This document shows, one piece after another, positions 44,283-53,595 of a stretch of DNA of 64,000 bases. Position numbers and translations under genes: made by a program. Origin of the DNA: DASVBE01 sp963770375 (lineage in GTDB: Bacteria; Actinomycetota; Actinomycetes; Streptosporangiales; Streptosporangiaceae); contig CAVYPM010000028.1 in assembly GCA_963770375.1 (NCBI GenBank), forward strand, positions 372,001 through 436,000. Direction: 5' to 3'. The notes below the pieces were generated by a model, which was given only the letters and a program-made list of their open reading frames with translations, was not told the DNA's origin and did no database searches. Positions within the stretch are counted from its first letter, which is position 1; each line of letters begins with the position of its first letter.

Positions 44283-44517
44283 CGGATGCTGTGCTCTCCC
44301 CGCATACTGGCTTTCTGCGCCGGCCCGCGAAATGCCCCGCCCGGGCCGGCCGGCTTCGGTCGGCAAATAGCGTAATCCCTCGTCATCCTCAGCCTGTGCG
44401 GACCGTTCAGCCTCCGGTAAACCCGCAGCCCGGTCGGAGCGCAGCCCACCACACTCCAGCCCCGCCAAGCCCAGGCGCCACACCAGGCGCATGTTCATAG
44501 TTTTCCTATCGGAATAC

Positions 44518-44523
44518 TTGACT
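44518..44523 (+). promoter_or_regulatory. Possible -35 element upstream of the TauD-like gene
   Basis: TTGACT in an AT-rich island (44490-44530) about 100 nt before the start. The matching -10 region is weak. Confidence 0.3.
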
Positions 44524-44624
44524 TTGCTCTGGGCCGTGCGGCAGGTTACTGGTAGCGGCCCGGACAGCCGAGGTGGACGGCGGCCGGGTGCGGATAGCCA
44601 CGGACGCTCGAAAGGTGCCCTCGC

Positions 44625-45572
44625 ATGACCCAGCTTCAGGATCACCCGGCCACCCGGCGCGACGCGTACGAGCACATCACGGTCACCAAGGTCGGCGGCT
44701 CGCTCGGCGCGGTCGTCGGCGGCCTGCGGATCGGCGGCAACGTGCCCCCGGCCGCCGTCGCCGAGCTGCGGGCCGCGCTGCTCGCGCACCAGGTGGTCTT
44801 CCTGCGCGACCAGTTCCACCTCACCGACGACGATCAGCTGGCGTTCGCCCGGCTGCTCGGCCCGATCACCAAGCCGCACCCGACGGTGTCCGGCGACGGC
44901 CAGGCGATCCTGCCGATCGACTCCGAGCAGGGCAAGGCGAACAGCTGGCACACGGACGTCACGTTCGTGGACCGGCCGCCGGCCTTCAGCCTGCTGCGGG
45001 CGATCACGCTGCCGCCCTACGGCGGTTCGACGGTGTGGGCGAACACCGCGGCGGCCTACCAGCGGCTGCCGGGGGCCCTGCAGGCGGCGGCGAACGAGCT
45101 CCGCGCGGTGCACAGCAACCTGTACGACTACGTGGCCGACCGGCCGCCGCAGCTGGGCGGGCTGGATGTGAAGGAAGAGGACTACCGGGCGGAGTTCCGG
45201 CACCTGGAGTTCGAGACCGAGCACCCGGTGGTCAGGATCCACCCGGAGACCGGGGAGCCGTCACTGCTGCTCGGCCACTTCGTCCGCTCGTTCGCGGGGC
45301 TGAGCAGCTTCGACTTCCACGACCTGTTCACCGTGCTGCAGCGCAACATCACCCGGCTGGAGAACACGGTGCGCTGGCAGTGGCGTCCCGGCGACCTGGC
45401 GATCTGGGACAACCGGGCGACCCAGCACTACGCGGTCGCGGACTACGACGACCTGCCGCGGCGGCTGCACCGGGTCACGGTCGCGGGCGCCATCCCGGTC
45501 GGCATCCGCGGCGACACCAGCGTGACGCGCAAGGGCGACGCCAGCGACTACTCGGACGTGGCCCCGGTCTGA
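44625..45572 (+). CDS. TauD/TfdA-family 2-oxoglutarate dioxygenase
   Basis: 315 residues; ATG preceded by GAAAGG. The Fe(II) triad is visible: His109-x-Asp111 in SWHTDVTF and the distal His near 268 in RATQHYAVADY, with the 2-oxoglutarate Arg in RRLHRVTVAG. The family oxidises sulfonates (taurine), alkyl sulfates or phenoxy acids, releasing sulfite or aldehyde. The AT-rich upstream region suggests a regulated promoter, possibly by sulfur supply, though this is inference. It ends 25 nt inside the convergent MFS gene. Confidence 0.9.
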   Translation: MTQLQDHPATRRDAYEHITVTKVGGSLGAVVGGLRIGGNVPPAAVAELRAALLAHQVVFLRDQFHLTDDDQLAFARLLGPITKPHPTVSGDGQAILPIDSEQGKANSWHTDVTFVDRPPAFSLLRAITLPPYGGSTVWANTAAAYQRLPGALQAAANELRAVHSNLYDYVADRPPQLGGLDVKEEDYRAEFRHLEFETEHPVVRIHPETGEPSLLLGHFVRSFAGLSSFDFHDLFTVLQRNITRLENTVRWQWRPGDLAIWDNRATQHYAVADYDDLPRRLHRVTVAGAIPVGIRGDTSVTRKGDASDYSDVAPV

Positions 45573-47002
45573 CCGGCGTCCGGCGCCGGCTGGGGGCCGG
45601 CGCCGGAGCCCGCCCCGGCGCCGCAGCCCGGGCCCCGGCACGCCGCCCCGGCCGCCGCCGTCTCGCTCACTACGGCCTCGGCCACGGCCGGGCCGGCGGT
45701 GACCGGCTCCTCCGGCGGCCCCGCCTGCAGGTCGAGCGGGGCCGCCGCGGCCGCCCGCACCCGGGTGATCGCCCGCACGTACCCGGGCCGCACGATGCGC
45801 ACCACCGTCATCACCAGCAACAGCAGCACGGCCGACCCGGCCGTCGTCCAGCCCACCCCTATCCGGTCGATGACTGGCCCCTGGGCCAGCGACCCGATGG
45901 GATACGACACGCCCAGCGCGACCAGGTAGAAGCTCAGAATGCGCCCGCGGAACGCCCCGGGCGCGCGCAGCTGGACCAGCGTCGACAGCCCGGACAGCAC
46001 GCCGATGTAGACAAGGCCCACCGTGAACAAGGTTGCCGCGCCCCACCACGGCTGCTGCGACGTGGCGTACCCGATGAGCGTCACCGGCAGCGCCACCAGG
46101 CTGCCCGCCACCAGCCGGCCGAGCCCGATCCGCTCCCCCAGCGGGGCCAGGATCAGCGCGCCGGCCACTGCCCCGGCGCCCTGCGCGGTCGTCAGCAGGC
46201 CGGTGACCTGGGCGACCTCCCGCTCGCCCGCGCCGTGCGCGAGGTGGTGCGCCATGACCGGGACCAGCGCGATGAACGGCGAGGCGATGATGCCGACGAC
46301 CGCGATCGTGCGGATCGCGGCCCAGCAGGTCGGCTCGGCCCGGGCCGCGGCCAGCCCGGCGCGCAGCGACGAGAACAGCCCGCCGCTCTGCGCCCGCGGC
46401 GGCGCGGGCAGCCGGACGAAGGCCAGCGCGGCCACCACGGCCAGGAACGACACCGCGTTGGCCACGAACGCGACCGGGTAGCCGAACGCGGCCACGGTGA
46501 CGCCGGCCAGCGCCGGGCCGGCGATCCGGCCCAGGTTGAACAGCGCCGAGTTCAGCGACGCGGCGGCCAGGAACTCCGACCGCGGCACCAGGTCGGGCAG
46601 GATCGCCTGCTGGAACGGGCCGACCAGGGCCGCCGCGCAGCCCTGCACGGTGACCAGGCCGAGCAGCACCAGCGGGCTGGCCGGGCCGCGCGCGACGAGG
46701 ATCGCGATGGCGACGGCGATGACGCCCTCGGCCAGGTTGCCCGCGACGAGCACCGGCCGCCGCGGCAGCCGGTCGGCCAGGGCCCCGCCGATCGGGGAGA
46801 CCAGGCCCAGCGGCAGGAACGCGCCGGCCGCGACGAGCACCGCCCAGGTGGCCTTGCCGGTCTGCGAGATGACCAGCGCGCCGACCGCCACCGTCTGCAT
46901 CCAGGTCCCGATGACCGAGACCAGCCCGGCACTCCAGAGCAGCGCGAAGCTGCGGTGCCGCAACGGTCGCAGCGCGACGGTCGCGCCCCGTGAAGTCAGC
47001 AC
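45548..47002 (-). CDS. MFS transporter, MFS_3 (EntS-like)
   Basis: 484 residues with twelve helices: FALLWSAGLVSVIGTWMQTVAVG in TM1, GALADRLPRRPVLV (motif A), FQQAILPDLVPRSEFLAAASLNS and GPALAGVTVAAFGYP. EntS-like members export siderophores or drugs. The last 60 residues are an Ala/Gly/Pro-rich tail (AGAACRGPGCGAGAGSGAG). A TAGCGT box lies 7 nt before GTG 47002, supporting that start as leaderless; GTG 47011 is the alternative. Substrate unknown. Confidence 0.85.
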   Translation of the reverse strand: MLTSRGATVALRPLRHRSFALLWSAGLVSVIGTWMQTVAVGALVISQTGKATWAVLVAAGAFLPLGLVSPIGGALADRLPRRPVLVAGNLAEGVIAVAIAILVARGPASPLVLLGLVTVQGCAAALVGPFQQAILPDLVPRSEFLAAASLNSALFNLGRIAGPALAGVTVAAFGYPVAFVANAVSFLAVVAALAFVRLPAPPRAQSGGLFSSLRAGLAAARAEPTCWAAIRTIAVVGIIASPFIALVPVMAHHLAHGAGEREVAQVTGLLTTAQGAGAVAGALILAPLGERIGLGRLVAGSLVALPVTLIGYATSQQPWWGAATLFTVGLVYIGVLSGLSTLVQLRAPGAFRGRILSFYLVALGVSYPIGSLAQGPVIDRIGVGWTTAGSAVLLLLVMTVVRIVRPGYVRAITRVRAAAAAPLDLQAGPPEEPVTAGPAVAEAVVSETAAAGAACRGPGCGAGAGSGAGPQPAPDAGQTGATSE

Positions 47003-47009
47003 CCTTGCC

Positions 47010-47015
47010 ACGCTA
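47010..47015 (-). promoter_or_regulatory. -10 box for leaderless MFS_3 transcript
   Basis: TAGCGT reading leftwards, 7 nt before GTG 47002. Confidence 0.35.
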
Positions 47016-47241
47016 CCGGCCTGCTGATCATGGCTCGTATCCGGGGATTGGCGTAGTCCAATTACCGTTTTACCTGGTCGGAAAGATGGGTTACGCCGGT
47101 GCCCGGGGTGATCACCGGGTCGCTGGGCGGCAAACCTCCCTTGTGCCCGGGTTGGCCCAGTGCCAGGCTGAAAGGCGGCCGCCCGGCGCCTTTGACCAGC
47201 CCGGGCGAGGGGATGCCAGCCGAGGCCAAAGGGGGCCAGAC

Positions 47242-48397
47242 GGTGAGCGCTGCGACTGACCAGGTTCTGCTGGATGCCGTCGAGGCGGGCGTGGTGCCCA
47301 ACGTCGCCGCGATCGCCGCGGACCGGAACGGGGTGATCTACGAGGGAGCCGTGGGCTACCGGGAGGTCGGCGGGCAGGACCCGGTCAGCACCGCCACGCA
47401 CTTCCGGATCATGTCGATGACCAAGATGGTCGCCACCGCGGCGGCGCTCCAGCTGATCGAGCGGGGCAAGCTGGACGTGACCGCGCCGGTCGCCCAGTAC
47501 TGCCCGGAGTTCGCCAGCCTCCAGGTGCTCGACGGGTTCGACGGCGACACCCCGCGGCTGCGCCCGCCGGCCAGCCAGGCCACCGTGCACCACCTGCTCA
47601 CCCACACCTCCGGGCTCGGTTACTGGTTCTTCAACCCCGAGCTGGTCCGCTGGCACGAGGCCACCGGCATCCCGAACGTGGTCGCCGGCCTGAACTCGAC
47701 GTTCACCGCGCCGCTGCTGACGGACCCGGGCACCCGCTACAACTACGGCATCAACGTCGACTGGCTGGGCCGCGTGATCGAAGCGATCACCGGCCAGACC
47801 CTGGACGTGGTGATCAAGGAGAACATCACCGGGCCGCTCGGCATGAACGAGACGACCTTCGCGATGACCGACGCCCAGCTCGCCAACTGCACGCCGGTGC
47901 ACGTCAAGGGCGAGGACGGGAGCTGGATCTCGGCCGGGGAGATCCTCAACCCGCAGCCGGAGTGGATGGCCGGCGGGCACGGCCTGTACGCCACCCCGCG
48001 GGACTACATCAAGTTCCAGCGCGCCCTGCTGCGTGGCGGTGAACTGGACGGCGAGCGGATCCTGGCCCCGGAAACCGTGGAGCTCGCGTTCACCAACCAG
48101 ATCGGCGACCTGGAGTTCCCGCCCGAGCTGCCGACCTGCGACCCGGCGGCGACCGCGGACTTCAACGCCGGCCCCGGCTGGAAGTGGGGCTACGGCCTGC
48201 TGCTCAACCCCGTGGACATCCCGGGCATGCGCAAGGCCGGCTCGGGCGCGTGGGCCGGGCTGTGCAACACGCACTTCTGGATCGACCGGGAAAGCGGGCT
48301 GTGCGCCTCGATCTACAGCAACACGCTGCCGTTCGCCACCCCCGACGCGCTGGGCCTGTACTTCGGCTTCGAGCAGGCGCTGTACGCCTCCCGCTGA
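47242..48397 (+). CDS. Serine hydrolase, class C beta-lactamase/esterase (EstB) family
   Basis: About 385 residues; GTG 47242 is chosen for the AAAGGGGG site, with ATG 47213 an alternative. Active-site motifs are SMTK (nucleophile Ser and Lys), YNYGIN (Tyr/Asn), and a late GSGAWAG. No signal peptide is evident, so it is probably a cytoplasmic esterase or peptidase rather than a true beta-lactamase. It is followed closely by the convergent PhyH gene. Confidence 0.87.
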
Positions 48398-48401
48398 GCC
48401 C

Positions 48402-49181
48402 TCAGGCGAGTGACTTGCGCGGGTGCGAGCCGTCCACGTAGCCGAGGAACGGCGGGTAGATGTTGTAGCCGAGCAGTTCCTGCAGCCGCTCGGGCAGGTC
48501 CCTGGCCGTGTCCCTGGGCACGGCCAGGTAGTGGTTCTCCTGGGCGCGCAGCCAGGACACCGCGTACTCCAGGATGACCCCGAGCCGCGGCGCGCCGGTC
48601 TGGTTGGCCCCGCCGCCGTGCCACAGGCTGCCCAGGTAGAACAGCACGGTCCCGGCGGGCAGCGTCGCCTGGCGGACCTCGTCGTCCTCGGTGGGCGTGC
48701 GCCCCGGCGGCCAGCGGTGACTGCCGGGGATGAACCGGGTCGCGCCGTTGGCCTCGGTGAAGTCGTCCAGCGGCCACATGGTGTTGAGCACGACCGGCGG
48801 GTGCGGCTTGGTCAGCGGGTACACCGCGTCGTCGGTGTGCAGGATCTGGGCCTTCTCGCCGGGCCCGATCCGGATCCCGGTCGGCGCGCTCAGCTGGTAG
48901 TGGCCGAGAACGCGGTCGAGCACGTCCAGCAGCAGCGGGTGGATCGCGGCCCGGTCGAACGTGCGGGTCTTGGCGAACAGCGCGTAGACCCGCTGGGTGG
49001 AGAACCCCTCGAAGAAGTTGCGCCCGGTCGGCGTGCTGGCCAGGATCCGCGCCAGGTCCTCCCGGGCCGTAGCCAGTTCCGCTGGCGTCATCAGCCCGGA
49101 CACGGCCACGTACCCGTCCTCGTCCAGCCGGCGCGCGACTTCCTCGCCGCTCGCCTCAGCGGCAGACAGGGCCTCGATCAC
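48402..49181 (-). CDS. Phytanoyl-CoA dioxygenase (PhyH) family protein
   Basis: 259 residues. The Fe(II)/2-oxoglutarate site is visible as ILHTDDAVYP (His-x-Asp) and the distal SLWHGGGANQTG, with a downstream Arg in PRLGVILEYAVSW. The N-terminus has LDEDGYVAVSGLMTP, the usual PhyH opening. The family hydroxylates acyl-CoAs or small natural products. GTG 49181 lies 7 nt after a TAGGCT box (leaderless); a longer ORF to 49292 is not needed. It diverges from the TetR remnant and OsmC gene. Confidence 0.85.
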   Translation of the reverse strand: MIEALSAAEASGEEVARRLDEDGYVAVSGLMTPAELATAREDLARILASTPTGRNFFEGFSTQRVYALFAKTRTFDRAAIHPLLLDVLDRVLGHYQLSAPTGIRIGPGEKAQILHTDDAVYPLTKPHPPVVLNTMWPLDDFTEANGATRFIPGSHRWPPGRTPTEDDEVRQATLPAGTVLFYLGSLWHGGGANQTGAPRLGVILEYAVSWLRAQENHYLAVPRDTARDLPERLQELLGYNIYPPFLGYVDGSHPRKSLA

Positions 49182-49188
49182 GCCTGCG

Positions 49189-49194
49189 AGCCTA
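49189..49194 (-). promoter_or_regulatory. -10 box for leaderless PhyH transcript
   Basis: TAGGCT reading leftwards, 7 nt before GTG 49181. Confidence 0.4.
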
Positions 49195-49203
49195 GGCCGG
49201 TAG

Positions 49204-49434
49204 CGCCTGGCCGGCCAGTCCCTGGTCGCCAGGGAGCTGGCGGCCCGCGGCGCGCTGGCCCCCGGCCTGTCCGAGGAGGCGGCGCTGGACACGATCTACA
49301 CGCTGATGTCGCCCGAGGTGCACAGGCTGCTAACCGTGGAGAGGGGCCTCAGCGCGGACCAGTACGAGGGCTGGCTGGCCCGCGCCCTGGCCGCCACTCT
49401 GCTGGACGGCGCAGCCCCGCCAATGCAACCCTGA
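49204..49434 (+). pseudogene. C-terminal remnant of a TetR family regulator
   Basis: The 76-residue open stretch LAGQSLVARELAARGALAPG, then DTIYTLMSPEVHRLLTVERG and YEGWLARALAATLLDG, is the ligand-domain end of a TetR protein. There is no N-terminal HTH and no start codon; a TAG stop at 49201 and the PhyH promoter precede it. A true gene remnant rather than a frame error, as the missing part is absent and not shifted. Confidence 0.6.
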
Positions 49435-49457
49435 GCCCAGCTGATCAGGAGGTCATT

Positions 49458-49982
49458 GTGGGAACCGTAGACGGCACGGCGCTGCGTGCCGTGCAGCAGC
49501 CGCTCAAAGACGCCTACCGGCAGGACCCTGGTCAGGCGATGATCACCCTGCGCGCCGACGGCGAACTAGGCGCGGAGGCCGTCAGCTGCTCGGTAGCCAC
49601 CGGCCGGGCCCTGACAGAGGCGGGCCTTCACCCGGCCACCGGCGGCGATGGTTCTCTCGCCTGCTCCGGCGACATGCTCCTGCAAGCCCTGGTCGCCTGC
49701 GCAGGCGTCACCCTCCGCGCGGTGGCGGCGTCCCTGGGCATCGACGTCCCGTCAGGCACGGTCCACGCCGAAGGCGACCTGGACTTCCGCGGCACGCTGG
49801 CCGTCGACCGAGAGGCGCAGGTCGGCTTCACCGCCATCCGCCTGAGCTTCGACCTGAACACAGACGCAGACGACGAGAAGCTAGCAACCCTCCTCAAGCT
49901 GACCGAGCGCTACTGCGTCGTCTACCAGACCCTGGCCCGCCCGGCCGCCCTGACCGCCTCGGTCCGCACCGCGGACCGCTAG
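49458..49982 (+). CDS. OsmC/Ohr-like peroxide-resistance family protein
   Basis: 174 residues; GTG 49458 is set by CAGGAGG. Cysteines lie at 44 (EAVSCSVATG), 69 and 81 (LQALVACAGVTLRAV), with a later YCVVYQT. OsmC proteins reduce organic hydroperoxides with a Cys pair; the ACAGVTL segment matches the usual GCxxMTL helix. The family is clear, but the exact subgroup (OsmC, Ohr or YhfA-like) is not. Confidence 0.82.
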   Translation: MGTVDGTALRAVQQPLKDAYRQDPGQAMITLRADGELGAEAVSCSVATGRALTEAGLHPATGGDGSLACSGDMLLQALVACAGVTLRAVAASLGIDVPSGTVHAEGDLDFRGTLAVDREAQVGFTAIRLSFDLNTDADDEKLATLLKLTERYCVVYQTLARPAALTASVRTADR

Positions 49983-50014
49983 CTCCCCGGTCACCGCCCC
50001 GTTGTGCGCCGATC

Positions 50015-51304
50015 CTAGCCAGGCGTGGCGGACATGTCAGGATCACGCTCGGGGGCTGCTTCCCTGTCGGCCGGGCGGCGGTAGCGGGCGAACGAGGGCA
50101 TCGCTATGGCGATCGCCACCGCTGCGGCCACCGTGACCAGGCCGCCGGTGAGGGCGCTGATCGCCGGGCTGGTGAGCGAGCCCAGGGCGCCGGCTTCCAG
50201 GCTGCCGAGCTGGCCGCCGCCGGCGCCGACGACATAGTCGGCAGCCAGGACGCGGCCCCGGAGGGCATCCGGCGTCACCGACTGGACGATGGCGCCGCGG
50301 AAGACGACCGTGAACGTGTCCGCCGCGCCGGCCAGGGCCAGGCACGCCAGGGTGAGCCACAGCCACGGGGCCACCGCGAACCCGGCGAACGCGGCGCCCC
50401 ATACCGCGACCGCCAGCAGCATGGCCCGGCCCTGGCGGACGGCGTGCACCGCCCGGCCGGACAGGACCCCGCTGAGCAGGCCGCCGACGCCGATCGAAGC
50501 CATGAACAAGCCCAGGATGGCCGGGTTGCCGCCGAACCGCTCGGCGTTGATGGCCGGGAACAGGGCCACCGGCAGGCCGAAGACGGTCGCGCAAAGATCA
50601 GCCAGGAACGCGCCGGCCAGCACCTGGGTGCGGCCGATGAAGCCGACTCCCTCGGCGACCGCGCGGAGGCCGGGACGCGGCGCTCCGGGCTGCGGCTTCA
50701 TCTCGGGCAGCCGGGCCACCGCGTACAGCGACCCGGCGAAGGTCAGCACGTCGAGGGCGTAGCACGCCTGCAGGCCGAGACCGGGCGTCGCGGTGATCAG
50801 GCCGGCCAGCGCGGGCCCGGCGGTGAGCATGACCTGGAAGCTGAGCCGGTTCAGCATCAGGCCGGCCGGCAGCTGGCTGGGCGTCAGCAGCGCGGGCACG
50901 AACGTGGCCTTGGCCGGTGCGGCCACCGCCTGGATCGTGGACTGCACCGCGACCAGCGTGTACAGCAGCCAGACGGCCTGCAGCCCGGCAAAGGCCTGCG
51001 CCGCGAACGCGGCCGACACGACGGTCAGCGCGGAACTGGTGATCAGCACCAGCCGGCGCCGGTCGGTGGCGTCCGCGACCGTCCCGCCGATCAGGCCCAT
51101 GGCCAGCAGCGGGACCATCTCGGCGAGGCCGATCGCGCCCACTGCGAACGGCGACCGGGTGATCCGGTAGACCTGCAGCGCGACCGCGAACGTGGTGAGC
51201 GAGCCGCCGACCGAGGACAGCGTGCTCCCCGCCCACAGCCGCCGGAAGGCCGGCGACTCCCGCAGCGGGGTGAGGTCGGCCAGGAGGCGGGCTCGCCTGG
51301 TCAT
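50015..51304 (-). CDS. MFS transporter, MFS_3 family, under MarR-type control
   Basis: 429 residues; ATG 51304 has GGAGGAG upstream. Twelve helices with FRRLWAGSTLSSVGGSLTTFAVA, GGTVADATDRRRLVL (motif A) and APAKATFVPALLTPSQL. It is divergent from the MarR gene at 51430, and the 30-bp palindrome at 51391 lies between them. This arrangement is classical for a drug or metabolite exporter repressed by its MarR partner. Confidence 0.87.
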   Translation of the reverse strand: MTRRARLLADLTPLRESPAFRRLWAGSTLSSVGGSLTTFAVALQVYRITRSPFAVGAIGLAEMVPLLAMGLIGGTVADATDRRRLVLITSSALTVVSAAFAAQAFAGLQAVWLLYTLVAVQSTIQAVAAPAKATFVPALLTPSQLPAGLMLNRLSFQVMLTAGPALAGLITATPGLGLQACYALDVLTFAGSLYAVARLPEMKPQPGAPRPGLRAVAEGVGFIGRTQVLAGAFLADLCATVFGLPVALFPAINAERFGGNPAILGLFMASIGVGGLLSGVLSGRAVHAVRQGRAMLLAVAVWGAAFAGFAVAPWLWLTLACLALAGAADTFTVVFRGAIVQSVTPDALRGRVLAADYVVGAGGGQLGSLEAGALGSLTSPAISALTGGLVTVAAAVAIAIAMPSFARYRRPADREAAPERDPDMSATPG

Positions 51305-51390
51305 GAACGTTCTCCTCCATGTCGCTGGCTCGCGCTGGGCCCGGCCCACCTGGACGGCGTGGCCCGCGCCGCAGATCCCGTATCCCTAAA

Positions 51391-51420
51391 TATAACAGTA
51401 CTTACGTAAGTGCTGTTATA
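51391..51420. promoter_or_regulatory. MarR operator, 30-bp near-perfect palindrome in a divergent promoter
   Basis: TATAACAGTACTTAC and its complement with one mismatched pair. The centre is ACTTACGTAAGT. TATAAT (51417-51422) at the right edge is the -10 of the MarR gene, and TATATT at the left edge is a -10 for the MFS gene. Confidence 0.8.
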
Positions 51421-51429
51421 ATTTTTCTC

Positions 51430-51930
51430 ATGAAGGAGAAACGGGTGCCGGACCCGACCGAGCAGAGCGTGTGGCGGCCGCTGAGGCTGCTGTTCGACGC
51501 GATGGACGCGGACATCGCCCGGCTGTACGCCGAGGCTGACCTGGGCGACGTGCGGCCCAGCTTCGTGATGGAGCTGATCCGGCTGCACCTGTACGGGCCG
51601 ATGACGATCACCGAGCTGGCCCGGTCGGTGCAGCGCACGCACTCGGCGGTCAGCCAGAAGGTCGCCACCATGCGCGCGGCCGGGCTCGTGCGCACCACGG
51701 TGGGGGCTGACGCGCGGAGCCGGCGGGTGGCGCTGACCGCCAAGGCCAGGCGGATCACCGCCAAGCTGGCTGCGGAGTGGCGGGCCACCGAGGCGTCCGT
51801 GCTCGAGCTGGAGGCCGAGCTCCCCTACCCGCTGACCCAGGTGGTGGCCGACATCGAGGCCGCGCTGGCCCGGCGCAGCTGGCACGACCGGATCGCGGGC
51901 AAGCTGGCTGAGGACCCGGACTGGGGCTAG
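51430..51930 (+). CDS. MarR family transcriptional regulator
   Basis: 166 residues. The winged helix reads MTITELARSVQRTHSAVSQKVATMRAAGLVRTTVG then DARSRRVALTAKARR, the MarR core. TATAAT ends 7 nt before ATG 51430, so a leaderless mRNA is likely. GTG 51445, with AAGGAG upstream, is the alternative. It probably represses itself and the divergent MFS pump through the palindrome at 51391. Ligand unknown. Confidence 0.88.
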   Translation: MKEKRVPDPTEQSVWRPLRLLFDAMDADIARLYAEADLGDVRPSFVMELIRLHLYGPMTITELARSVQRTHSAVSQKVATMRAAGLVRTTVGADARSRRVALTAKARRITAKLAAEWRATEASVLELEAELPYPLTQVVADIEAALARRSWHDRIAGKLAEDPDWG

Positions 51931-52032
51931 GCGCGCCCGCCCGCCGCGGGCCCGCCGCGGCCCGTCCCGAAGCCCTCGCGCCGACAGCGAAATCGCTGGG
52001 CCAGGACCGGGCCCCGGTGCGATCGTGAGCCC

Positions 52033-53046
52033 ATGAGCACCGCTGAGTACGACCCGTTCGCCCCGGGCAAATGGGCGGTGGGAGTGCGCACGATCCAGGC
52101 CGCCGACCCGGACCGGTCGCGGCTGTTCCCGGTTGAGATCTGGTATCCGGCCCGGGCCCCGGCCGGCCGCGAGCCGAGCCGGGAGGAACTCCGCGACGCG
52201 GCGGCGGCCGGGCTGGCCTGCCCGCTGATCATCTACTCGCACTTCAGCGGCGGGAGCCGGCGCAGCGCGTCGTTCCTGAGCACGCACCTGGCCAGCCACG
52301 GCTACATCGTGGCCGCGCTGGACCACTCCGAGGTGATCGCGCCCGAGCTGGCCCGGCCCGCGGGCGGCGAGACCAAAGACCAGCTGGCGGCAAGGATCGA
52401 CGCCATCGTCGGCTCCCGGGTGCCCGACGTCCAGTTCCTGCTCGATCACCTGCTGGGCGGCGGCGCGGCCGCGCTCGGGCTGAGCGTGACCCGGGTCGGC
52501 CTGGCCGGGCACAGCTTCGGCGGCTGGACCGTCCTGGCCACCGCGGGCCACGAGCCGCGGGTGCACGCGGTCGTGGCGATGGCGCCGGGCGGCAGCTCGA
52601 ACCCGCGGCCCGGGATCCTGCCGCTGACCCTGGACTTCAGCTGGGACCGGGAGCTGCCGGTGCTCTACCTGACCGGCGACGAGGACGTGGCCACCCCGCT
52701 GGACGGGATCGCCGAGCTGTACGCCCGGACCCCGCCGCCCCGGCAGATGTTCGTCCTGCGCCAGGCCGACCACCAGCATTTCGCGGACGACGTGGAGGCC
52801 TCGCACGAGGAGCTGCGCAGCATGGAACTGCCGGGCGACGCGGCCTGGATCCCCGGCGCGATGCGGCCGGCCAGCGAGCTGTGCCCGGGCGACGAGGCGC
52901 ACGCGTTCACCCGCGGGCTGGCGCTGGCGCACCTGGACGCGGCGCTGCGCCGGTGTGACCTGGCCGCCGCGATCCTCGCCGCCGGGGCCAAGGACGCGCT
53001 GGCGGCGAGGAAGATCGGCGGCTACGAGTGGCCCGCGGCCGGCTGA
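52033..53046 (+). CDS. Alpha/beta hydrolase (PAF-acetylhydrolase/dienelactone-hydrolase-like)
   Basis: 337 residues. RLFPVEIWYPARAP opening, oxyanion IIYSHFSGGSRRS, nucleophile AGHSFGGWTVL, acid in LYLTGDEDVATPL, and His in QADHQHFADD. The layout matches bacterial PAF-acetylhydrolase-like esterases without a signal peptide. It is followed by GNAT and Dabb genes on the same strand with short gaps. Substrate unknown. Confidence 0.83.
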   Translation: MSTAEYDPFAPGKWAVGVRTIQAADPDRSRLFPVEIWYPARAPAGREPSREELRDAAAAGLACPLIIYSHFSGGSRRSASFLSTHLASHGYIVAALDHSEVIAPELARPAGGETKDQLAARIDAIVGSRVPDVQFLLDHLLGGGAAALGLSVTRVGLAGHSFGGWTVLATAGHEPRVHAVVAMAPGGSSNPRPGILPLTLDFSWDRELPVLYLTGDEDVATPLDGIAELYARTPPPRQMFVLRQADHQHFADDVEASHEELRSMELPGDAAWIPGAMRPASELCPGDEAHAFTRGLALAHLDAALRRCDLAAAILAAGAKDALAARKIGGYEWPAAG

Positions 53047-53130
53047 CGCCCGGCTGACCGGTTACGCTCCGACCGGTAAGGCCGGGAAGGCCGGCTCCGC
53101 GCCGGCGGGCCCGGCGCGTCGGAGGGGCGG

Positions 53131-53574
53131 GTGGCGATGATCAGGGCACTGACCGCGGACGACTACCCCGGGTGGCTGCCGCTGTGGCGGGGTTACCTGC
53201 GGTTCTACCGGGGCGAGGTCAGCGACGAGGTAACGCTCGGCACGTTCCGGCGGCTGGCCGGCGGGCTCGACGGGATGACCGGCCTGGTCGCCGAGGACCC
53301 GGACGGCACCGGCCGCCTGGCCGGCCTGGCGCACCTGGTGTTCCACCCGTCGACCTGGGCGTCGCAGCCGTACTGCTATCTGGAGGACCTGTTCGTCGCG
53401 CCGCCGGCCCGCGGTTCCGGCCTGTCCCGCCAGCTGATCGACGCGGTGTACGCCGAGGCCGACCGGCGCGGCGCGGCGCGGGTCTACTGGGAGACCCAGG
53501 AGTACAACGGGGCGGCCCGGTCGCTGTACGACCTGGTCGCGCACCGGACGTCGTTCGTTGTCTACGAGCGCTAG
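53131..53574 (+). CDS. GNAT family N-acetyltransferase
   Basis: 147 residues from GTG 53131 with GGAGGG upstream. IRALTADDYPGWLPLWRGYL opening, CYLEDLFVAPPARGSGLSRQLIDAVY with the acetyl-CoA pyrophosphate motif (RGSGLS), and ETQEYNGAARSLYDLV. Acetylates an amine such as a polyamine, antibiotic or protein N-terminus using acetyl-CoA. 21 nt to the next gene. Confidence 0.88.
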   Translation: MAMIRALTADDYPGWLPLWRGYLRFYRGEVSDEVTLGTFRRLAGGLDGMTGLVAEDPDGTGRLAGLAHLVFHPSTWASQPYCYLEDLFVAPPARGSGLSRQLIDAVYAEADRRGAARVYWETQEYNGAARSLYDLVAHRTSFVVYER

Positions 53575-53595
53575 GACCGACGAAGGGACCGCTGA

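Noticed and set aside
44573..46993. An 806-codon ORF on the plus strand running through the TauD-like and MFS genes
   Set aside because: It is a shadow frame: Arg/Pro/Gly-rich with no domain, while two recognised genes cover the same DNA.
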